Below are positions 1 to 7,851 of a stretch of DNA of 64,000 bases, piece by piece; the first letter of the stretch is position 1; the number at the start of each line of letters is the position of its first letter. The position numbers and the translations under genes were made by a program. The stretch is from Enterococcus silesiacus (GTDB lineage: Bacteria > Bacillota > Bacilli > Lactobacillales > Enterococcaceae): contig CP013614.1 in assembly GCA_001465115.1 (NCBI GenBank), positions 558,001 to 622,000 of the forward strand. Reading direction: 5' to 3'. The notes under the pieces were generated by a model that saw only the letters and a program-made list of their open reading frames with translations, had not been told where the DNA came from and did not search any database.

Positions 1-144
1 TTTGGTGGAGGTCCTGGCAAAATGGACCCAGACTTTGATCCTCGTGACATGTTTGGATCGCCTGATTTTCCGAAAAGAGGAAAATTTGGCTTTGATTCGT
101 TCAAACGGACTACTGAAGACGATGATGGGTTTAATGATTTTTAA
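1..144 (+). CDS. C-terminal end of an unknown protein (partial)
   Basis: Frame 1 is open from the first base to a TAA at 142-144 and gives 47 residues. The tail is rich in Gly, Asp, Phe and Lys (for example FGGGPGKMDPDF and KRGKFGFDSF) and looks like a flexible, charged C-terminus. A strong hairpin terminator follows 22 bases after the stop, so this is a true gene end. The family cannot be named from this fragment, and no transmembrane or catalytic motif is visible. Confidence 0.6.
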   Translation, partial: FGGGPGKMDPDFDPRDMFGSPDFPKRGKFGFDSFKRTTEDDDGFNDF

Positions 145-166
145 TAAACGGTGATTAAATAAGCTA

Positions 167-202
167 AAACAAGCTTTCTTAAATGGGAAAGCTTGTTTTT
201 TA
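167..202 (+). terminator. Rho-independent terminator
   Basis: Perfect 12-bp stem, AAACAAGCTTTC at 167-178 with GAAAGCTTGTTT at 187-198, followed by a T run. It ends the transcript of the partial gene at the window start. Confidence 0.85.
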
Positions 203-290
203 TTACTAATTTCAATCTGGTTTTAAAAACTAGATTGAATGTTTTTTAAAATAATGTTAAAATGTTTTAGTAAATAGAAGGAGGGATCTT

Positions 291-860
291 GTGAATGAAA
301 TAAAATCCTCTTTAGCAGTTTGGGGAAAAGAACTAGTGGACGTCCACTTGCCGCGTTGGCATGAATTACCCGAATTAGAATTGTATATGGATCAAGTAAT
401 CACACTTGTTGAACGATACTTGTCACCAGTTATTTTAAAGGAAAAACATACCTTGCTAACCTCATCGATGGTCAATAATTATGTGAAATTAGGACTGATT
501 CCAGCACCAAATAAAAAACGTTACAACCAAAAGCATTTAGCTTTCTTAATAGCAATTACGCTATTAAAGCAAGTTCTAACTATACCGGAAATCAAACAAG
601 GTATTCTGTATCAAGGTGCAGCGGTTGGTATTCGTGAAGCGTATAATCTTTTTTGCGAGGAGCAAGAAGCAGCCCTATCAGTCGTTGTGGCTCAAGCTTT
701 AGGAAATGAACCAGTTGCAGCTTTTGATCAATCAATACCAGTGGAATTTTTAATTGTAAAAGGTGCGACGTTATCATTTGCCACCAAATTATTTACTGAA
801 AAGGTCATTGAATTAGCACAAAAAAACTTAGAAGAAGATGGAGAACAAGTGGATGAATAA
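291..860 (+). CDS. DUF1836 family protein
   Basis: A 189-residue protein starting at a GTG preceded by AGAAGGAGGG. The sequence resembles the DUF1836 family, which is common in Firmicutes and of unknown function. The middle part (about residues 60-110) contains a stretch beginning LLTSSMVNNYVKLGLIP and followed by KKRYNQKHLAFL, which reads like a MerR-style winged helix recognition region, so DNA binding is plausible. It ends inside the ribosome-binding region of the next gene, degV, and the two are probably co-transcribed. The family call is fairly safe; the role is inference. Confidence 0.75.
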   Translation: MNEIKSSLAVWGKELVDVHLPRWHELPELELYMDQVITLVERYLSPVILKEKHTLLTSSMVNNYVKLGLIPAPNKKRYNQKHLAFLIAITLLKQVLTIPEIKQGILYQGAAVGIREAYNLFCEEQEAALSVVVAQALGNEPVAAFDQSIPVEFLIVKGATLSFATKLFTEKVIELAQKNLEEDGEQVDE

Positions 861-1710
861 AGAAAAAATTGCATTATTAGTGGATTCGGGGACGGATGTG
901 CCGCAAGAATTAGTTGAACAATATGGAATGTATATGATTCCGCTGCAAATTATTTATAAAGACCGTATTTATACCGATAAAGTAGATATCACGCCAGAAG
1001 AAGTTTATAAGCGTTTAGCTGTAGAAATTCCGAGTACATCATTGCCAGATGGAGAAACAATCACAAAAATTTTCGAAAAAATTAAAGCAGATGGCTATGA
1101 AAAAGTATTGGCTGTGACGATTTCAAGCGGATTGAGTGGAACCTTTAATGTGGTTCGTTTGATTGCAGAAGAATTTGAAGGATTAGAAACATTTGTTTTA
1201 GATACAAAAAATATCGGAATAGGCAGTGGTCTTCAAGCAATTGAAGCAGCTAAATTACTTGAAGCAGGTTTTGCGTGGAACGAAATCAAAACGAAATTAA
1301 CGAATAATGTAGCCAACGCTAAAGTCTTTTTTAATGTTGCAACGCTAGAATATTTACAAAAAGGTGGTCGAATCGGTTTAGTTGCTTCAATTTTAGGAAA
1401 TGCGTTAAAACTAAATCCGATCATTTCTTGTAATGGTGAAGGTGTTTATCATACCGTTGCTAAAGCGCGCGGCAGAAAAAAAAGCTTAGATAAAACCTTT
1501 GAATTAGTAAAAGCTTTTGTTGGGGATCATAAGAAATTTGTGTTAGCAGTTGCCCAAGGTCAAGCGGTAGAAGAGGCAGAAAGTTTTTACGAAAAGCTGA
1601 AGGAACAGTTTCCTCAAGCAGAAAAAATTTACTTTGGTACGATCAGCCCAGCTTTAGTTGTCCATACAGGACCTGGTCTTTTAGGGATCGGAATCCAACT
1701 GTTAGATTGA
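853..1710 (+). CDS. DegV family fatty-acid-binding protein (FakB-like)
   Basis: A 285-residue DegV protein. DegV/FakB proteins bind a fatty acid and present it to the kinase FakA for phosphorylation and entry into phospholipid synthesis. Seen here are the N-terminal strand ending in DSGTDVP, the STSLP loop (about 61-65), the ligand-site motif SSGLSGT (91-97), KGGRIG and the C-terminal GPGLLGIG. An ATG at 838 is in frame, but the ATG at 853 has GGAGAA at a 7-base spacing and gives the usual family N-terminus. It overlaps the end of the DUF1836 gene. Which fatty acid is preferred cannot be read from the sequence. Confidence 0.88.
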   Translation: MNKEKIALLVDSGTDVPQELVEQYGMYMIPLQIIYKDRIYTDKVDITPEEVYKRLAVEIPSTSLPDGETITKIFEKIKADGYEKVLAVTISSGLSGTFNVVRLIAEEFEGLETFVLDTKNIGIGSGLQAIEAAKLLEAGFAWNEIKTKLTNNVANAKVFFNVATLEYLQKGGRIGLVASILGNALKLNPIISCNGEGVYHTVAKARGRKKSLDKTFELVKAFVGDHKKFVLAVAQGQAVEEAESFYEKLKEQFPQAEKIYFGTISPALVVHTGPGLLGIGIQLLD

Positions 1711-1714
1711 TGTC

Positions 1715-1766
1715 AAATACCAACAAAGGAGCATTTAATCAGATGCTTTTTGTTGGTATTTTTTTA
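1715..1766 (+). terminator. Rho-independent terminator after degV
   Basis: Stem AATACCAACAAAGGAGCAT pairs with ATGCTTTTTGTTGGTATT (one G-T mismatch area) and is followed by seven T. Confidence 0.85.
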
Positions 1767-1841
1767 AGTTTCCTCATATGATTATACATATCAATCATAT
1801 TGAGATATTACTCATTGAAATTTCTCTCAATTTTAGTTGAA

Positions 1842-1880
1842 ATTATCACGAAAATTTTCATGAATGTGATAATCTATTTA
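1842..1880 (+). promoter_or_regulatory. Inverted repeat overlapping probable aquaporin promoter
   Basis: ATTATCAC at 1842-1849 and GTGATAAT at 1866-1873 form a perfect 8-bp inverted repeat, with the palindrome GAAAATTTTC nested at 1850-1859. The right arm overlaps an extended -10 (TG-T-GATAAT, 1865-1873), so it could be an operator or a 5' hairpin. There is no convincing -35. The binding factor is unknown. Confidence 0.4.
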
Positions 1881-1907
1881 AGAATAAAAGTGAAGGGAGG
1901 GAAATCT

Positions 1908-2573
1908 ATGAAAAAAGCAATTGCAGAATGTCTTGGCACATTTATCTTAGTTTTCTTTGGTACAGCGACAGCTGTTTTAGGAGGCGGGATGGACGGTATT
2001 GGTACAACTGGTATCGCTTTGGCCTTTGGTTTGACGATCATTGCGGCAGCATATAGCATTGGTACGATCTCTGGAGCTCATTTAAACCCAGCAGTTTCAT
2101 TGGGAATGTGGGTCAATAAACGAATCTCAACAATGGATTTGATTTATTATATCGTGGGTCAAATCATTGGTGGTTTGATTGCTTCTTTAGCTCTGCTGTC
2201 AATTTTAAATGCATCAGGAAGAGAAACAACGAACCTAGGTCAAAATGGTTTTGGTGACTTTAGCGCATTTGGTGCATTAACTGTGGAAATTATTTTAACA
2301 TTTATTTTTGTTTTGGTGATCATGACTGTCACAAGTGCGAAAAAAGGCAATGCGAAACTTGCAGGAATCGTGATTGGTTTGACCTTAACGATGATCCACT
2401 TAGTGGGAATTCCGCTAACTGGTACATCTGTCAACCCAGCTAGAAGCTTAGGGCCAGCAATTTTTGCAGGAGGAGAAGCATTATCTCAAGTTTGGGTATT
2501 TATCGTAGCGCCGCTGATCGGTGGCGTACTTGCAGCTTTAGTTAGCAAATATTTACTTGATACTGAAGAGTAA
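1908..2573 (+). CDS. AqpZ-type aquaporin (MIP family)
   Basis: A 221-residue, six-helix channel of the plasma membrane. Both NPA boxes are present: NPA at 60-62 (SGAHLNPAVS) and NPA at 176-178 (TSVNPARS). The selectivity-filter residues match E. coli AqpZ: Phe40, His164, Thr173 and Arg179, with identical spacing (9 and 6). This argues for a water channel rather than a glycerol facilitator, since GlpF proteins are longer and lack the His. The open frame extends upstream to 1800, but the ATG at 1908 follows GGGAGGG and gives the family N-terminus. Single-gene unit between two terminators. Confidence 0.9.
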   Translation: MKKAIAECLGTFILVFFGTATAVLGGGMDGIGTTGIALAFGLTIIAAAYSIGTISGAHLNPAVSLGMWVNKRISTMDLIYYIVGQIIGGLIASLALLSILNASGRETTNLGQNGFGDFSAFGALTVEIILTFIFVLVIMTVTSAKKGNAKLAGIVIGLTLTMIHLVGIPLTGTSVNPARSLGPAIFAGGEALSQVWVFIVAPLIGGVLAALVSKYLLDTEE

Positions 2574-2577
2574 AACG

Positions 2578-2620
2578 ATAAAAGATGCTTGATAGAGTCA
2601 TTCTATCAGGCATCTTTTTT
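2578..2620. terminator. Bidirectional terminator between aquaporin and SDR genes
   Basis: AAAAGATGC-TTGATAGA pairs with TCTATCA-GGCATCTTTTTT. It has a T run on the plus side and an A run on the other side, suiting the two convergent genes. Confidence 0.8.
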
Positions 2621-2632
2621 TATATGAGCTCA

Positions 2633-3400
2633 TTACATATTTTTAATTCCAGTTTGGTAATGATCAAAAAGTGGGCCAGACAAATCAAACGTAAATGTAT
2701 TACGATCAACAAGACCAACGACTTCTTGACTTTGATAAAGTTCTATGAGAAATTGAGCCATCTCTTTTGCGGTGTGAAAGGTTGTAAAACCTTTAGTGTA
2801 GTCATAAGAGTTTGAACCATTAGCAACTTGAGCAAATTCTGTTTCAGTAGCAGCTGGAGCTAAAACTTTTGCTTTAAGAGGAGAACCTTTGGCCTCAAGC
2901 TCCAAGGCAATCGCCTCAGTAAAGGCACTTACATAAAATTTTGTTGCACAATACGTCGCAGCATTCGGAACATTTTTGTATCCGCCAGCAGAAGAAACGT
3001 TAATTAACTGGGTATTTTCTTTGTTCTTATAATCTGTGACATAAAGAGAGGATAGTAAAGTTAGGGCTTCGATATTCAAATGCAACATTTGACTAACCTT
3101 TTCTAAATCCTGATCAGCCACTGCATGATAGTAGCCAAAACCAGCATTATTGACCCATGTTTCGATGTCATAAATCTTTAAATCATGATACAAATCAAAC
3201 ACATTTTCATTTTGAGCTAGGTCGACAGTTTTATTCACGATCTCAAGGGTCGGATAGTCCGATAAAATTTCCTCCTTCAAATGATCAAGTCGATCTTTCC
3301 TTCGTGCAATTAGAATCAAATTTTTTCCTAGTTTGGCAAATGCTTTCGCTGCTTCTAAACCAATTCCTGAACTTGCGCCTGTGATTACGGTGTACTTCAT
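2633..3400 (-). CDS. SDR family oxidoreductase
   Basis: A 255-residue classical short-chain dehydrogenase. It has the dinucleotide motif TGASSGIG (7-14), NNAG (84-87), catalytic Ser137, and Tyr150-xxx-Lys154. ARRKDR after the second strand suggests NADP(H) preference. The start codon follows AGGAGG closely. The substrate is not predictable. A MerR-type promoter lies about 290 bases upstream and points toward this gene, so expression is probably switched on by the divergent MerR regulator through a long leader that contains repeat copy A. Confidence 0.88.
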   Translation of the reverse strand: MKYTVITGASSGIGLEAAKAFAKLGKNLILIARRKDRLDHLKEEILSDYPTLEIVNKTVDLAQNENVFDLYHDLKIYDIETWVNNAGFGYYHAVADQDLEKVSQMLHLNIEALTLLSSLYVTDYKNKENTQLINVSSAGGYKNVPNAATYCATKFYVSAFTEAIALELEAKGSPLKAKVLAPAATETEFAQVANGSNSYDYTKGFTTFHTAKEMAQFLIELYQSQEVVGLVDRNTFTFDLSGPLFDHYQTGIKNM

Positions 3401-3540
3401 AATATTCCTCCTAATTTAAAAGCTGAAAGAGCTCGGTCAGTCTCGACTGGAAAATAGGAAAAAATGACTGTGACGTTCTTTGTCTCATTCATTTTTTATC
3501 TTTTTACCGAGAGGCTAGCTCTTGAAGCTAGATAATATAT
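3401..3540 (-). repeat. Intergenic repeat family, copy A (5' leader of SDR gene)
   Basis: Read on the minus strand from 3540 to about 3425, this stretch matches a second copy at 38236-38375. Shared blocks in the same order are TCTAGCTnCAnGA, CTAG, TCGGnAAAAAGATAA, CCTATTTTnC and a final GACnGAGCTC/CACTCCGC-like end. The copies are diverged but collinear over about 115 bases. The element ends about 25 bases before the SDR start and runs in the same direction as the gene. Function unknown. Confidence 0.55.
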
Positions 3541-3688
3541 GGTGATAACGGTCCACTTCGCCTCACCTGTTACCTTGCAAAATCAGTTCGTTTTCTTTAT
3601 GGTGTTTCAACGCTAAATAAGATATGCTGTGCCAATCTAGCTCATAAAACAAGATAATGCTAAAAAGTAAACTGAGTGGTACAATCGA

Positions 3689-3719
3689 AGTATACGGTTT
3701 AGAGTCGACTCTAAAGCAA
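3689..3719 (-). promoter_or_regulatory. MerR-type promoter/operator driving the SDR gene
   Basis: On the minus strand a -35 TTGCTT (3719-3714) and a -10 TATACT (3694-3689) are separated by exactly 19 bp. The spacer holds most of the perfect palindrome TTAGAGTCGACTCTAA (3699-3714). An over-long 19-bp spacer filled by a palindrome is the hallmark of promoters activated by MerR proteins through DNA untwisting. It points away from the merR gene and toward the SDR gene. Confidence 0.75.
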
Positions 3720-3746
3720 GAGAAAATTTAAAAGGGTGTGAGAAAA

Positions 3747-4142
3747 ATGTATACAATCAGTGAATTTGCAAAAAAAATCGGGATTAGTGAACATACGTTG
3801 AGGTATTATGAAAAAGAAGGCTTAATCGAGCCCTTAAGAGATGAACATAACTACCGAGTGTATCAGAAAGAGGATCTTGATTGGGCCAATTTTGTGATAA
3901 AGCTCAAAAATACAGGGATTTCTTTAAAAGAAATCAAACAATATACCCACTTGAGAAAAATCGGTGATGCAACACTCACAAAGCGTAAAAATTTATTATT
4001 GAACCATCGTCAAAAAATTCTAGCTGAATATGAAAAGGTCAAAGGACATCTTGAATTGTTAGATGATAAAATTACGCTATATGATCAGCTTGAAAAAGAG
4101 TACAACAAAAAATCCTCAACTGCAGCATTCAATAAGCAATGA
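3747..4142 (+). CDS. MerR family transcriptional regulator
   Basis: A 131-residue protein with the MerR winged-helix motif at the N-terminus (TISEFAKKIGISEHTLRYYEKEGLI, given in parts: TISEFAKK and TLRYYEKEGL), then NYRVY, and a C-terminal coiled coil (about 75-120) for dimerisation. No cysteine cluster is present, so a metal sensor is unlikely; it is closer to the AdhR/NmlR-like aldehyde or stress sensors. A GTG at 3738 is in frame, but AAAGGG is only properly spaced from the ATG at 3747. The divergent SDR gene carries a 19-bp-spacer MerR promoter and is the likely target. Confidence 0.85.
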   Translation: MYTISEFAKKIGISEHTLRYYEKEGLIEPLRDEHNYRVYQKEDLDWANFVIKLKNTGISLKEIKQYTHLRKIGDATLTKRKNLLLNHRQKILAEYEKVKGHLELLDDKITLYDQLEKEYNKKSSTAAFNKQ

Positions 4143-4165
4143 ATGGCATTTGGGGATTATTCATT

Positions 4166-5125
4166 TTAAAAAAAGGTAATCGTTTTTTGTGACGTATCGA
4201 CTGTTGCTTTATCTCCGATTGGAATGGTAAAAATAGGTTGAGTATGGCCAAAATTCATATCATAAATCACTGGAATTTCTCGTAATAGAGGATATTTTGA
4301 TAAAATAGCTAAAAGTCGTTCTTCTGTCATTTCGGTTTCTTTAGGGAAACGCCCAATCAGCAGCGCTTTCGGATGCTTGACAACCTGCAGTAAAGCGGCC
4401 AGACCGCGGGCAAAATCGTGGTAATCATCTTCTTCGGAAGTTTCCACAAATAAAATTGCCTGTTCTAAGTTCGGTAAAAAGCGGGTGCCAAAAAGTAGCT
4501 GAAAGGTACTTAAATTGCCGCCATAGCAAATGCCAGTAACAGGGAGTGCTTGATTATAGACTTTCCATTCATTGGTATGCAGTGTACGTGTAGGTTCAGG
4601 TAAATACCATTCATCCTGACTCCAAGATTTAGAAGCAGATACTACAAAAGCCGCTTCTGCTGTGGTTGCCTGTAAAAATGCTTGTGTCTGATAAGCCTGA
4701 AGTTCATCCATTTGAAAACTTGAAAAATGCGGACCAACATAAGTAAGTAACTTGGTTTTTGTCGTGATAGCATTGCATAAAGCCGTGATGTCGCTATAGC
4801 CACAAAAAATTTTAGGATGCCGTTTGATCAACTCAAAATCAAGATAAGGCAGTAATTCGTTACTGTTGAATCCGCCGATTGCAGTTAAAATCCCTTTTAC
4901 ATTTTCGTCAGAAAAAGCTTCATGTAAATCTTTAACTCGGCTCATAATCGAAGAAGAGCCAAGGACATCTTGTTCGTTTGTATGTTCAGAGAACGTGACT
5001 TTGAAGCCTAGATCCTTCAATCTTTTCTCAGCTGATTGAATGCCGTAATCACTTAAACGAGAAAAACTATTGGACGGGGCAATGACTCGAATTTCATCCC
5101 CAGCATGTAATCGTGGTGCTTTCAT
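4166..5125 (-). CDS. S66 family serine peptidase (LD-carboxypeptidase / MccF-like)
   Basis: A 319-residue cytoplasmic protein of the S66 family, which includes muramoyl-tetrapeptide LD-carboxypeptidase and the microcin C immunity protein MccF. The N-terminus GDEIRVIAPSNS is typical. The catalytic triad is visible: Ser111 in GYSDITAL, Glu228 in FVETSEE and His294 in NFGHTQP. The loop with EWYLPEP is more like MccF homologues than E. coli LdcA. It could trim recycled peptidoglycan peptides or cleave peptidyl nucleotides. RBS GAAGGAAG precedes the ATG. It stands alone, convergent with merR. Confidence 0.85.
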   Translation of the reverse strand: MKAPRLHAGDEIRVIAPSNSFSRLSDYGIQSAEKRLKDLGFKVTFSEHTNEQDVLGSSSIMSRVKDLHEAFSDENVKGILTAIGGFNSNELLPYLDFELIKRHPKIFCGYSDITALCNAITTKTKLLTYVGPHFSSFQMDELQAYQTQAFLQATTAEAAFVVSASKSWSQDEWYLPEPTRTLHTNEWKVYNQALPVTGICYGGNLSTFQLLFGTRFLPNLEQAILFVETSEEDDYHDFARGLAALLQVVKHPKALLIGRFPKETEMTEERLLAILSKYPLLREIPVIYDMNFGHTQPIFTIPIGDKATVDTSQKTITFF

Positions 5126-5310
5126 TTTATCGCTTCCTTCAAAAAAACTTATTCCTAATTATAGTCAGAAAACCTTTATTTTTGCAAGATGTAGATAAGA
5201 AAGAGTAACGACTGCCTTGTCAAAGATGAAACAGTGGACAAAATAAGGTATAATGATAGAGAATATGCTTAGACAATTAAAAGACAAAAGAAAAAAGAGG
5301 TGCCTCTTAT

Positions 5311-6015
5311 ATGAAAAAAATATTAGTTGTAGATGATGAAAAACCGATTTCGGAGATTGTGAAATACAACCTTACTAAAGAAGGATACGAAGTTTTCACG
5401 GCATACGATGGTGAAGAAGCTGTTGAAAAGGTCAAAGAAGTAGAACCAGATTTGATTATCCTTGACCTGATGCTGCCGAAAATGGATGGTCTGGAAGTAG
5501 CCAGAGAAGTTCGTAAAACGTATGACATGCCGATTATTATGGTCACCGCAAAAGATTCTGAAATTGATAAAGTCTTAGGTCTTGAACTAGGAGCAGATGA
5601 TTATGTCACAAAACCATTTTCTAATCGAGAGCTTGTGGCTAGAGTAAAAGCGAATCTACGCCGCGGTGCAACCAATGCCAAAGAAGCGGAATCAACAACT
5701 CAGTCTGAATTAACGATTGGAGATTTGACGATTCATCCAGATGCGTATATGGTCTCAAAACGAGGAAGCAAAATCGAACTGACTCATCGTGAGTTTGAAT
5801 TATTGTATTACCTAGCTAAGCATCTTGGCCAGGTCATGACTCGTGAACATTTACTGCAAACGGTTTGGGGGTATGATTATTTTGGCGACGTTCGAACTGT
5901 AGATGTGACAGTTCGCCGTTTAAGAGAGAAGATCGAAGACAGCCCAAGTCATCCAACGTATTTAGTGACGCGTCGTGGTGTCGGTTATTATCTTCGAAAC
6001 CCTGAACAGGAGTAG
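5311..6015 (+). CDS. walR: WalR (VicR/YycF) response regulator
   Basis: A 234-residue OmpR/PhoB-type regulator and the only essential two-component regulator in low-GC Gram-positives, controlling wall hydrolases and wall metabolism. The receiver domain (1-120) has the acidic pocket DDE at 8-10, phospho-acceptor Asp52 (LDLMLP), Thr79 and Lys101 (TKPF). The winged-helix domain (about 130-232) has [27 protein letters not shown] and RGVGYYL. It begins the walRKHIJ operon; a TATAAT at 5249-5254 lies about 57 bases upstream, but no clear -35 is seen. Confidence 0.96.
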   Translation: MKKILVVDDEKPISEIVKYNLTKEGYEVFTAYDGEEAVEKVKEVEPDLIILDLMLPKMDGLEVAREVRKTYDMPIIMVTAKDSEIDKVLGLELGADDYVTKPFSNRELVARVKANLRRGATNAKEAESTTQSELTIGDLTIHPDAYMVSKRGSKIELTHREFELLYYLAKHLGQVMTREHLLQTVWGYDYFGDVRTVDVTVRRLREKIEDSPSHPTYLVTRRGVGYYLRNPEQE

Positions 6016-6021
6016 TGATTT

Positions 6022-7851
6022 ATGAAGAAAAAAGTTCACTTTTTTCAATCGGTCAATTTTAAGATTGCCTTATCATTTATTTTATTATTGTTGATTGCGA
6101 TCCAAATTATCGGAGGCTACTTTATTCGTGAACTGGAATCGACAACGATCAATGATTATAAAAAGAATGTTGATTTGCAGGTAACCCAACTAGCAAGTAC
6201 ATTAAGTGCAAAGTTAGGTGAAAAAAATCGAGATCGTACCGAGATCGATGCGAATCTGAAAAAAACATTAAGTGATTTCTCAGCTTCTGAAACGCTGGAA
6301 GCTCGTGTCGTTGATGATAAAGGAATTGTGAGAGCAACGAGCGATTTAAATCGACAAGGAACTGTTGGAAAGAAAAATGATTATCGTGATCTGGATGATT
6401 TTAGCGTGAAAAAATATCCAGCAATGGATAATGATAGACGAGTATACATCAATGTTCAGCCTATCCAATCCCCGACTGGCGACACAGTCATCGGGGTTCT
6501 TTATGTTAAAAGTAATATCGAAGGCAAGTACAAGGAAATTACAGATACGGCTCGGATTTTCTTTACAGCTTCAATTATAGCGGGAGCAATTTCGATTATC
6601 GTGACTCTTTTGATTGCCCGCTCGATCACACAACCAATCGGTGAAATGCGAGAACAAGCGCTGCGGATTGCCAAAGGCGATTACACTGGAAAAGTCCAAG
6701 TCTATGGAAAAGATGAGTTAGGTCAGCTGGCAGAAACATTCAATCAACTTTCTGAACGGATCGAAGAAGCCCAAGAGACGATGGAAGCAGAGCGCAATCG
6801 TTTAGATAGCGTACTGGCTCATATGACAGATGGGGTTATTGCCACTGATCGCCGAGGTAAAGTGATTACAATCAATGAAATGGCCCTGTCTTTATTAAAT
6901 GTGAAAGATGAAGACGTGATTGGTTCTTCTTTACTGGAATTGTTGGATATAGAAACAGATTATACTTTACGGAAACTGTTGGAAGAGCCAGAAGAAATTT
7001 TGATCGACCGTTCCTTATCTACAATGGAAGATGATCAAATGATCATTCGGGTTGACTTTGCGATGATTCGTCGAGAATCTGGCTTTATTACGGGACTTGT
7101 TTGTGTGCTTCATGATGTAACGGAGCAAGAGAAAAATGAGCGTGAACGCAGAGAATTTGTTTCCAATGTGTCTCATGAGCTACGGACGCCTCTAACCAGT
7201 ATGAGAAGTTACATTGAAGCGCTAAGTGAAGGCGCTTGGGAAAATCCTGAAATCGCACCTAATTTCTTGAAAGTTACTTTAGAAGAAACCGATCGGATGA
7301 TTCGGATGATCAATGATTTGTTGAATCTTTCAAGAATGGATTCTGGTAATGGCGAATTACAGCTGGAATACGTTAATTTTAATGAATTGATCAATTTTGT
7401 TTTAGATCGTTTTGATATGATGGTTGAAGCAAACGATAAAAACTATTCGATTCATCGTGAATTCACAAAACGTGATTTATGGGTAGAATTGGATACAGAT
7501 AAAATAATTCAAGTCTTAGATAACATTTTAAACAATGCAATCAAATATTCTCCTGACGGTGGAGAAATCACCTGTCGCCTGCTTGAAACCCATAACAATG
7601 TTATCTTTAGTGTAACGGATCAAGGTCTCGGTATTCCTAAAAAAGATGTCAATAAAGTATTTGAACGTTTCTATCGAGTAGATAAAGCACGTGCACGCGA
7701 ACAAGGAGGTACAGGGCTTGGATTAGCGATCTCAAGAGAAGTAATCAAGGCGCACAATGGTGCAATTTGGGTGGAGAGTCAGGAAGGTCAAGGTTCTACC
7801 TTTTATATATCCTTGCCTTATGAACCTTATGAGGAGGATTGGTGGGAATGA
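6022..7851 (+). CDS. walK: WalK (VicK/YycG) sensor histidine kinase
   Basis: A 609-residue membrane kinase that phosphorylates WalR. Order of parts: TM1 (about 14-34), extracellular PAS-like domain (about 35-178), TM2 (about 179-199), HAMP (201-253), cytoplasmic PAS (about 262-368), then the HisKA domain with His385 in NVSHELRTP, and the ATPase domain with DNILNNAIKYSP, DQGLGIP, FERFYR and GGTGLGLAI. The two-TM architecture with both PAS domains is the Enterococcus/Bacillus form; streptococcal VicK has a single TM. The start follows AGGAG; its stop overlaps walH. Confidence 0.96.
   Translation: MKKKVHFFQSVNFKIALSFILLLLIAIQIIGGYFIRELESTTINDYKKNVDLQVTQLASTLSAKLGEKNRDRTEIDANLKKTLSDFSASETLEARVVDDKGIVRATSDLNRQGTVGKKNDYRDLDDFSVKKYPAMDNDRRVYINVQPIQSPTGDTVIGVLYVKSNIEGKYKEITDTARIFFTASIIAGAISIIVTLLIARSITQPIGEMREQALRIAKGDYTGKVQVYGKDELGQLAETFNQLSERIEEAQETMEAERNRLDSVLAHMTDGVIATDRRGKVITINEMALSLLNVKDEDVIGSSLLELLDIETDYTLRKLLEEPEEILIDRSLSTMEDDQMIIRVDFAMIRRESGFITGLVCVLHDVTEQEKNERERREFVSNVSHELRTPLTSMRSYIEALSEGAWENPEIAPNFLKVTLEETDRMIRMINDLLNLSRMDSGNGELQLEYVNFNELINFVLDRFDMMVEANDKNYSIHREFTKRDLWVELDTDKIIQVLDNILNNAIKYSPDGGEITCRLLETHNNVIFSVTDQGLGIPKKDVNKVFERFYRVDKARAREQGGTGLGLAISREVIKAHNGAIWVESQEGQGSTFYISLPYEPYEEDWWE

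Noticed and set aside
5217..5254. Full walR promoter
   Set aside because: TATAAT at 5249 is good, but the nearest TTGTCA is 26 bp away and no -35 at 16-18 bp matches, so only the -10 is mentioned.
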